In this document: piece by piece, positions 56,294 through 64,000 of the stretch
How the letters are laid out: each line of letters opens with the position of its first letter
How positions within the stretch are numbered: position 1 is the stretch's first letter
Assembly: GCA_965115815.1 (NCBI GenBank)
Contig: OZ220465.1
Span: forward strand, 1,984,001-2,048,000
Source of the DNA: VXPW01 sp965115815
GTDB lineage: Bacteria; Pseudomonadota; Alphaproteobacteria; TMED109
Direction of reading: 5' to 3'
DNA: 64,000 nucleotides
The notes under the pieces: generated by a model
Database searches by the model: none
What the model was told of the DNA's origin: nothing
Seen by the model: only the letters and a program-made list of their open reading frames with translations
Made by a program: the position numbers and the translations under genes

Positions 56294-56548
56294 TCACCCT
56301 CCGGTCATGGGCGGAAAGAACGCGATTTCGTCGTCGGCAGCGACCGCATGGGAGAACGGCACGTGCTCCTGATTGACCGCCGCCCGCAGCAGGCTGGTGT
56401 CCCGGAAGGCATCGGCATGCCCCCGGCTGCGGGTCGCCAGCCATCGGGCAAGCTCGCCCACGGTGCCGACCGAAGCCGGAGGAGTGACCTGTTCCCGGGC
56501 GGCGCCGATCCGATCCCGCACCCAAGCAAAGTAGAGTACTTCCATCAC
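56294..56548 (-). CDS. moaD: Molybdopterin synthase sulfur carrier subunit
   Basis: 84 residues, beta-grasp fold, starting VLYFAWVRDRIGAAREQV and ending FFPPMTGG. The C-terminal Gly-Gly is the site that MoeB adenylates and thiolates. Two ATG codons overlap at the start (56548 and 56545). It begins 7 bases after the pirin gene stop and forms an operon with moaE. Confidence 0.9.
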   Translation of the reverse strand: MMEVLYFAWVRDRIGAAREQVTPPASVGTVGELARWLATRSRGHADAFRDTSLLRAAVNQEHVPFSHAVAADDEIAFFPPMTGG

Positions 56549-56555
56549 GCGGCCC

Positions 56556-57428
56556 TCAACCTGCCGGCCGACCGAGACGAAAGTCCCGTTCCGCAGCGCG
56601 CACTTCTGCCAGGGTGTTCATGACCAACCCTCCGCTGCGCGCAACCGGTTCCCGCAGCGGGCGTCCGGCGACCAGCAGGAAGCGCGCTCCCCCGGAGCCC
56701 GCCGAGACGCGCAGTTCCGTGCCGTGCGAGAGCAGAGTCACCGTGGCTTTCGCGAGCGGATGCACGCCCAGGTCGTCGCCGGGAAATTCGAGCGTTCCGT
56801 CCATCATGTAGATCAAGGCGCTGTGATCGCCGGGGATCGGCTCGACCACGGCCGCGCCGGCGCCGAGCCGCACGTCGAGGCACCGGAGATCCGTGAGCGG
56901 CCGGCGAACCGGACCGGTCGTGCCTCGGCCCGAAGTGCCCGCGATCACGCGCACGCGGACTTGGCTGCCCCGCTGCTCGACCGGAACCTCGTCCGGACCG
57001 AAGACCCGGCAACGGGCCGGATCCTGCTTGCGGGATCCGGGCACGTTCACCCAGAACTGCAGGCCGCGGACGGGGTCGGATCCGCCTTCCGGCGCATCCG
57101 ACCGCACGATGCCGCGCCCTGTCTGCAGCCACTGCACCCCACCCGCCCGCACGGTATCCGAACGCCCCGCGCCGTCCCCGTACCGGATCCGTCCGGCAAG
57201 CAGATACGTCACGGAGTCGAGACCCCGCTGCGGATACGGGGGAGAGCGGGTCGGGCGGCCGTCCCGGTCGGGGACCGAAAACGCCTCGAACCGCAGGAAG
57301 GGATCCGCCATGTCGAGTTCCGGAACGCCGATCAGGCGGCGGGCCGGCAGGCCGCCGACGGTTACGGTGTCCCGGCCGGCAGACACGGTGCGCGGCGTGC
57401 GGTACTCGATCACGGGGGGTTCCAGCAT
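56556..57428 (-). CDS. Pirin family protein
   Basis: 290 residues. Two cupin-like halves: DPFLRFEAFSVPDRDGRPT, PPYPQRGLDSVTYLLAGRIR (family metal site usually has HPHRGFETVTYVLEG, here the first H is replaced) and GGVQWLQTGRGIVRSDAPE, then QFWVNVPGSRKQDPARC. The metal-ligand histidines of typical pirins (HxH) are not evident: HPH reads YPQ. It may therefore not bind iron like quercetinase-type pirins. The ATG at 57428 (MLEPPVIEYRTPRTV) starts the homology. Confidence 0.72.
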   Translation of the reverse strand: MLEPPVIEYRTPRTVSAGRDTVTVGGLPARRLIGVPELDMADPFLRFEAFSVPDRDGRPTRSPPYPQRGLDSVTYLLAGRIRYGDGAGRSDTVRAGGVQWLQTGRGIVRSDAPEGGSDPVRGLQFWVNVPGSRKQDPARCRVFGPDEVPVEQRGSQVRVRVIAGTSGRGTTGPVRRPLTDLRCLDVRLGAGAAVVEPIPGDHSALIYMMDGTLEFPGDDLGVHPLAKATVTLLSHGTELRVSAGSGGARFLLVAGRPLREPVARSGGLVMNTLAEVRAAERDFRLGRPAG

Positions 57429-57571
57429 CGTTCCTCGTCCACCACCGGTCCGGTTCGCACCCGCCGCCCTGGGGTTCCGCGGCCGGCGAACGCGTGTCCG
57501 CATCCGCCGGGCCCGCAATCGCCCGGCCGGGCGCCGGGAAGGCGGCCCCTCCCGAACCCTCTCGGCACCCG

Positions 57572-58135
57572 TCACGGCCGCGCGGCCGAGAGGGTCCGCA
57601 CGGCCCGCAGCACGTAGAGACTGCCACTCCAGAGACTGAGTGCAACACCGGCCCACAGGAGCCCCGATCCGACGGCGGTCGGCCAGCGGGCTTCGGGCAG
57701 GACGGGGGCGAACAGGAGCACGCCCAGGGCCGCGAACAGCACCGCGGTCTTCCCCTTGGCGACCCCGGTCACCGGCAGCACGCTCCGGCCCCGCCCCGCC
57801 TGGCGCAGGCCCCCCACCAAGAAGTCCCGCGCCAGCAGGATGGCCGCCGCGGCGGCCGGCACGCGTCCGTCGGCGGCCAGCATGACCAGAGCCGCCGCCT
57901 GCAGGATCTTGTCCGCCACCGGATCGAGGACCGCCCCGAGGTCGGTTACCCGGTCCAGCTTCCGGGCCAGCCATCCGTCGAGGGCATCGCTCAGCCCGGC
58001 CAGGACGAACAGTCCGCCCGCCGCCCACGCATCCCAAGGACCGGGCAGATGGAAGGAAGCCACGAACGGAACCGTCAGCCCGATGCGCCCGCAGGTCACG
58101 AGCAGGGCCGGATTCGGCGGACGGGGGTCAGTCAT
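57572..58135 (-). CDS. pgsA: CDP-diacylglycerol-glycerol-3-phosphate 3-phosphatidyltransferase
   Basis: 187 residues with several membrane segments. The CDP-alcohol phosphotransferase motif DGWLARKLDRVTDLGAVLDP (DG-x2-AR-x8-G-x3-D, then x3-D) is complete. It makes phosphatidylglycerophosphate for phosphatidylglycerol and cardiolipin. The start at 58135 (MTDPRPPNPALLVT) overlaps the uvrC end by 8 bases, as in many gammaproteobacteria. Confidence 0.88.
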   Translation of the reverse strand: MTDPRPPNPALLVTCGRIGLTVPFVASFHLPGPWDAWAAGGLFVLAGLSDALDGWLARKLDRVTDLGAVLDPVADKILQAAALVMLAADGRVPAAAAAILLARDFLVGGLRQAGRGRSVLPVTGVAKGKTAVLFAALGVLLFAPVLPEARWPTAVGSGLLWAGVALSLWSGSLYVLRAVRTLSAARP

Positions 58136-60050
58136 CGATCGAGAAGTGGTCGCGCAGGGTCCGGGCCACGGCGGCGCTGATCCCCTCGACCTCCAGCAGC
58201 TCGGCAAGGGTGGCGTCCCGCACCGCCCGGATCGATCCGAAATGCAGGATCAGCGCGCGCTTGCGACGCGGGCCGATGCCCGGCAACCGGTCCAGCTCCG
58301 ACTGCGTGCCGCCGCGGAGCCGGCGGGCCCGATGCCCCGCGATCGCGAACCGGTGGGCTTCGTCCCGGAGCCGCTGCAGGAAGTAGAGCAGCGGATCGTC
58401 GGCGTCCAGCATGACCGGCCGGTCGAGACCGGCGTGGAACACCTCCCGGCCGGCGTTGCGGTCCGGGCCCTTGGCCACGCCCACCACCGCCGGCCCGCGG
58501 ATTCCCAGTTGTTCCAAGACCGCGAGTGCGGCACTGCGATGGCCGGCCCCGCCGTCGATCAGAAGCAGGTCCGGCCACGGGCCCCGGTCCCGTTCCGGAT
58601 CCTCCTGCTGCAGCCGCCGGAACCGCCGCTGCAGCACTTCCCGCAGCATGGCGTAATCGTCGCCGGGATCGGCGGTCCGGACGTTGAACCGGCGATAGGC
58701 CGCCTTCAGGAATCCGTCGGGACCGGCCACCACTAGGGCCCCGACCGGATACGTCCCCTGCAGGTGACTGTTGTCGTAGACCTCGATGCGGCGGGGGGTC
58801 GACGTCAGCGCGAACAGTCCGGCCACGCCGTCGAGCAGGTTGAGCTGGTGGGACCGTTCGGAAATCCGGCGCGCCAGCGCGGCCTTCGCGTTTTCCTCCC
58901 CGACCCGTACCGCCTGCCGTTTCTCGCCTCGCCGGGGCACGAGAATCGTGACCCGTCGTCCGACCCGGAGCGAAAGGGCCCGGGCCAGCAGTTCCATGTC
59001 CGGCACCCGTTCGCTGAGCAGCAGCGTCGCAGGCGGCGCCTGGGTGTCGTAGAACTGCGAGAGGAAGGCCCCCAGCACGGTGGGCGCCGACACCTCCTTG
59101 CCGTGCACCGGGAAGTGCGTGCGGTTGCCGAAATTGCTGCCGCCGCGAAAGAAGAACACCTGGATCGCGATCTGGCGGCCCTGTTCCGCGACGGCGAAGA
59201 CGTCCGCGTCGCCCACGTGCTGCAGGTCGCCGCCCCGCGCGGCCTGGATGGCGTTCAGCGCCCGGATGCGGTCCCGGAGCACCGCTGCGCGCTCGAATTC
59301 GAGATCGCCGCTGGCCCGATCCATGGCCGCCCGGAGCGAGGCCTGGACCTCCCGGCCGCCGCCCCCGAGGAATCGTTGCGCCTGCTCCACGAACCCGCCG
59401 TATTCCGCGGCTTCGACCTTGCCGACGCAGGGAGCCGTGCATCGACGGATCTGGTACTGCAGGCACGGCCGGTCGCGGCGTTCCAGCTCCCGGTCGCTGC
59501 ACGTGCGCAATGGGAACGCCCGCTGCAGGGCATCCAGCGTCACGTTCACGGCGCGCACCGAAGCGAAGGGTCCGAAGTAGCGGCCGTCCCGCTGCTTCCG
59601 TCCGCGGTGCTTCAGCAGCTGCGGCCATGCGTGATCGGTGCGGAGACGGATGTAGGGATAGGACTTGTCGTCCCGCAGCAGGATGTTGTATCGGGGCCGC
59701 AGCCGCTTGATGCGATTGGCTTCCAGCAGCAGGGCTTCGGCCTCGTGCTCGGTGACCGTGAATTCGACGCGCCGCACCCGGGCGATCATCCGCCGCAGAC
59801 GCACGGAAAGGCGCCGGACCGCGGCATAGGTGCCGACGCGGTTCCGAAGGACCCGCGCCTTGCCCACGTACAGGACCTCGCCGTCGGCGGCCTCCATCTG
59901 GTACACGCCCGGCCGCGCCGGAAGCGCGCGCGCCGCCGCCCGGATCACCTCGGCCCCGACCTCCAGATCGCTGGCGCCCGGCCCGGCCGCACCGGCGGCG
60001 GCGGCGGACGGACCCGGCGGTTCCGGCGCGACTTCGGATCGACGTTCCAT
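58128..60050 (-). CDS. uvrC: Excinuclease ABC subunit C
   Basis: 640 residues from ATG 60050 (an in-frame ATG at 60080 is possible). The GIY-YIG nuclease domain has ALPARPGVYQMEAADGEVLY and VGKARVLRNRVGTYA. The cysteine-rich and UVR parts read CLQYQIRRCTAPCVGKVEA and LEFERAAVLRDRIRALNAIQ. The RNase H-like C-terminal nuclease has IEVYDNSHLQGTYPVGALVV and LLIDGGAGH, and the helix-hairpin-helix pair ends the protein (LDRLPGIGPRRKRALILHFG). It makes both incisions in nucleotide excision repair. Confidence 0.95.
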   Translation of the reverse strand: MERRSEVAPEPPGPSAAAAGAAGPGASDLEVGAEVIRAAARALPARPGVYQMEAADGEVLYVGKARVLRNRVGTYAAVRRLSVRLRRMIARVRRVEFTVTEHEAEALLLEANRIKRLRPRYNILLRDDKSYPYIRLRTDHAWPQLLKHRGRKQRDGRYFGPFASVRAVNVTLDALQRAFPLRTCSDRELERRDRPCLQYQIRRCTAPCVGKVEAAEYGGFVEQAQRFLGGGGREVQASLRAAMDRASGDLEFERAAVLRDRIRALNAIQAARGGDLQHVGDADVFAVAEQGRQIAIQVFFFRGGSNFGNRTHFPVHGKEVSAPTVLGAFLSQFYDTQAPPATLLLSERVPDMELLARALSLRVGRRVTILVPRRGEKRQAVRVGEENAKAALARRISERSHQLNLLDGVAGLFALTSTPRRIEVYDNSHLQGTYPVGALVVAGPDGFLKAAYRRFNVRTADPGDDYAMLREVLQRRFRRLQQEDPERDRGPWPDLLLIDGGAGHRSAALAVLEQLGIRGPAVVGVAKGPDRNAGREVFHAGLDRPVMLDADDPLLYFLQRLRDEAHRFAIAGHRARRLRGGTQSELDRLPGIGPRRKRALILHFGSIRAVRDATLAELLEVEGISAAVARTLRDHFSIDD

Positions 60051-60390
60051 GCCTGATTCTGGCCTGCCTGCCGCCGGCAATCAACTGCCGCTTCCCGCGT
60101 TCGGACCCGATCGTCCCGTTGTGGAAAACTCTGTGGAAAAAATCCCAAGGGCGCGTCCGGTCCGGCCGCCCGGGCGCGAGCGCGGTCCGAATCCTTGTCT
60201 GACCACCAGATCAGAAACATCATGTATGCTGCGGTTCCTGCATCCGGATATGACACCGCACGTTCCGGAGACGCGCATCTCCGCCCCGCCGTTCCTTCCG
60301 GCCTCCCGGCGCCGGCGCCCGTTTCGGCAGCTGTGCATAAAGTCCTGCAGCTACAGGCCCGTAACCGTTGCGAGCGGTCGGCGGGGACCT
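60051..60390. other. Intergenic region between folB and uvrC
   Basis: 340 bases without a recognisable gene. It probably contains the uvrC promoter, but no element could be assigned with confidence. Confidence 0.4.
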
Positions 60391-60756
60391 TCAGGGCGTC
60401 CGCCGCACCCGGACGCCGAGGGCCGCGCTGCCGGGCAGCACGTCGGGCTTGATCACCGTGACCTCGACACCGAGGACATCTTCGAAATCCAGGCAACAGG
60501 CGGCCACCCGGTCGGCCAGGGTCTCCACCAGGCGCACGTGGCCGCCTGCCGCCAGACGGCGGACGGCGGCCACCACGTCCTCGTAGCTCAGGATCCGGTC
60601 GGGATCGTCGTGATGGCGGATCGGCCGGACCTGCAGTTCGACGTCGATCCGGACCCGCTGTCGGCGGTTGCGTTCATGCGGATGCACGCCGATCAGGCAG
60701 TCGAGTTCGAGACCGCGAACCAGGAGGGTGCGCGCTTCAGCCACGAACCGGTTCAT
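60391..60756 (-). CDS. folB: Dihydroneopterin aldolase
   Basis: 121 residues. FolB features: LLVRGLELDCLIGVHPHERN (conserved I-G-x-H/E), RQRVRIDVELQV, LSYEDVVAAVRRLAAGGHVR, LVETLADRVAACCLD and the terminal VTVIKPDVLPGSAALGVRVR. It cleaves dihydroneopterin to 6-hydroxymethyldihydropterin in folate synthesis. Its start lies 20 bases inside the upstream reductase gene. Confidence 0.88.
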   Translation of the reverse strand: MNRFVAEARTLLVRGLELDCLIGVHPHERNRRQRVRIDVELQVRPIRHHDDPDRILSYEDVVAAVRRLAAGGHVRLVETLADRVAACCLDFEDVLGVEVTVIKPDVLPGSAALGVRVRRTP

Positions 60757-61513
60757 CCCTGGCGGGATGCAGCCAGCCCAGGTGCTGGCCGCCGTCCGGG
60801 GCGATCATCTGCCCGGTCACCGACCGGGCGCGCACCAGATAGACGAGGGCGTCCGCGACGTCGCCCGGCGCCGGTCCCGGCGACAGCGGCAGACGGTCCC
60901 GCACGGCGTGGAACCCTGCCTCCCCTTCCGATTCGCTCGACAGCGTCGGCCCCGGTCCGATCGCATTGACCCGCACCTGCGGCGCGAGTTCGAGGGCCAG
61001 GATGCGGGTGGCGGCCCACAGGCCCGCGCGGCTGACGCTGTAGGAAAGATAGTGCGGAGTCACGGTCCAGACCCGGGGATCCAGCAGGTTCACGATCAGG
61101 CCGCGCCGCGAGGCCGGAAGCAGTTCCGCGAACGCACGGCTCAGCACTAGGGGGGCCCGGAGGTTCAGCTCGAGGTGGTCGTCCCAGGAGGTCCGGGTGC
61201 CGGTGCGCAGCGTATCGTGGGCGAAACAGGAAGCATTGTTGACCAAGACCGTACAGGAGCCGAGTTCGGCCGTCGCGGTCCGCACCATCGCCCGGGCGGC
61301 CCGTTCCGACCGCAGATCGGCGGCGAAGGTCCGCGCGGACCCTCCCGCCCTCCGGATCTCGGCCGCGAGGGCGGAAGCGGCGTCCCCGGACCGGTAGTGG
61401 TGGACGGCGACCGGATGTCCGAGACCGGCCAGCGCTCGCACCAGATCGGCACCGATGCGCCGGGCCCCGCCGGTCACGAGGGCCACGCCCGGGCCGGCGG
61501 GGTCCGGCTGCAC
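60737..61513 (-). CDS. Short-chain dehydrogenase, dihydromonapterin/pteridine reductase-like
   Basis: 258 residues from GTG 61513, one base after the uvrB stop. The Rossmann motif ALVTGGARRIGADLVRALAG and nucleotide loop YRSGDAAS are clear. The usual SDR YxxxK reads LSYSVSRAGLWAATRI, with R in place of the catalytic K. The C-terminal NAIGPGP is normal. Position between uvrB and folB suggests a pterin reductase such as FolM; this is inference. The lysine change makes activity uncertain. Confidence 0.78.
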   Translation of the reverse strand: MQPDPAGPGVALVTGGARRIGADLVRALAGLGHPVAVHHYRSGDAASALAAEIRRAGGSARTFAADLRSERAARAMVRTATAELGSCTVLVNNASCFAHDTLRTGTRTSWDDHLELNLRAPLVLSRAFAELLPASRRGLIVNLLDPRVWTVTPHYLSYSVSRAGLWAATRILALELAPQVRVNAIGPGPTLSSESEGEAGFHAVRDRLPLSPGPAPGDVADALVYLVRARSVTGQMIAPDGGQHLGWLHPARDEPVRG

Positions 61514-61514
61514 C

Positions 61515-63613
<2,099 letters not shown>

Positions 63614-63617
<4 letters not shown>

Positions 63618-64000
63618 CCTTCCCGACCCCAGCCCTCGGCCACTGCCAGCCTGCGGACCTTCGCCATCGCCGCGCGAAGATCGTCGGTGCCCGCCGCGTA
63701 GCTGAGACGGAGATAGCCTTCGCCGCCGGCGCCGAAACTGGTTCCGGCAACGGTGGCGACCTGCAGTTCCTCCAGCAGGCGGTTCTGCAGCTCGAGCGCC
63801 GGGAGGCCGGTTCCGCGAATGTTGGGCATCGCGTAGAACGCGCCCTCCGGGCGACCCATCCGAAACCCCGGAAGCGACCGGATCTCGTCGATCAGCACGT
63901 CGCGCCGTTCGGCGAAGGCGCGGACCATCGCATCGACCTCGTCTTGGGGGCCTTGGAGTGCGGCCATTGCGGCGTACTGGGCCGCCGCGTTGGTGCAGCT
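63614..64000 (-). CDS. Class I aminotransferase (aspartate-type), C-terminal part, cut by the window edge
   Basis: About 128 C-terminal residues are visible, ending LRAAMAKVRRLAVAEGWGRE. The small domain reads GFRMGRPEGAFYAMPNIRG and ATVAGTSFGAGGEGYLRLSY, with the arginine (YLRLS) that binds the substrate carboxylate. Upstream sequence CTNAAAQYAAM continues beyond the edge. It is the gene commonly found before uvrB in gammaproteobacteria, where it is annotated as aspartate aminotransferase. Confidence 0.85.

Noticed and set aside
58132..60084. A second 650-codon minus-strand frame over uvrC
   Set aside because: It is a high-GC shadow without motifs; the uvrC frame carries all domains.

Overview
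The window is high-GC proteobacterial chromosome, probably gammaproteobacterial. An aspartate-type aminotransferase overlaps uvrB, and uvrC overlaps pgsA, as is common in that class; the assignment is inference because there is no rRNA or marker phylogeny here. Ordinary chromosomal blocks alternate with large stretches of transposons, MITEs and decaying accessory genes.

Region 1 (1-14.2 kb) is accessory and decayed. It holds an M48 lipoprotein protease gene split by a nested MITE, helicase and GIY-YIG nuclease pseudogenes, a DUF433/DUF5615 toxin-antitoxin pair with a frameshifted toxin, and two copies of an ISNCY-like element whose transposase carries a collagen-like Gly-X-Y tract (12 versus 51 triplets). 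It also holds an IS630-like element, group II intron debris, and an IS66 remnant coupled to a broken DNA adenine methylase. Region 2 (14.4-24.8 kb) is metabolic: a nitronate-monooxygenase-like flavoprotein, a complete Liv-type ABC transporter (livKHMGF layout), and convergent boxC-boxB-benzoate-CoA ligase genes for aerobic benzoyl-CoA degradation. The reductase BoxA is not in the window. Region 3 (25.2-30.6 kb) holds a MITE, a glycine-zipper lipoprotein, Dps, an alpha/beta hydrolase, and overlapping mltB-rlpA whose 3' end is tandemly duplicated.

Region 4 (30.9-47.4 kb) is a defence and mobile-element island. An ISAs1-type element carrying a DUF4338 domain sits inside an IS3 element, with target duplications for both. 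Next come an AAA ATPase/DUF3226 pair, decayed ISAzo13 and IS3 elements, an IS66 transposase with a second methylase remnant, an IS3 element, nested MITEs abutting an hsdS stub, and an RHH-TrlF-AlbA_2 operon. Region 5 (47.6-51.6 kb) has a DUF457 membrane protein, a MarR/response regulator/histidine kinase operon and ilvE. Region 6 (51.6-55.7 kb) holds a second ISAs1/DUF4338 copy, a TacAT-type toxin-antitoxin pair with a clear operator, and a third copy of the short MITE. Region 7 (55.8-64 kb) is core genome: moaE, moaD, pirin, pgsA, uvrC, folB, a short-chain reductase, uvrB and an aminotransferase running off the edge.

Three MITE families can be defined internally by matching ends and target duplications: A (8 bp duplication, IS66-like ends), B (193 bp, 6 bp duplication, ends like the ISNCY element) and C (about 183 bp, 3 bp TNA duplication). 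Repeated-element copies differ with a strong excess of A:T to C:G changes, which may mark a mutator history or a sequencing artefact. All database-dependent statements rest on recognition of family motifs, not on searches.
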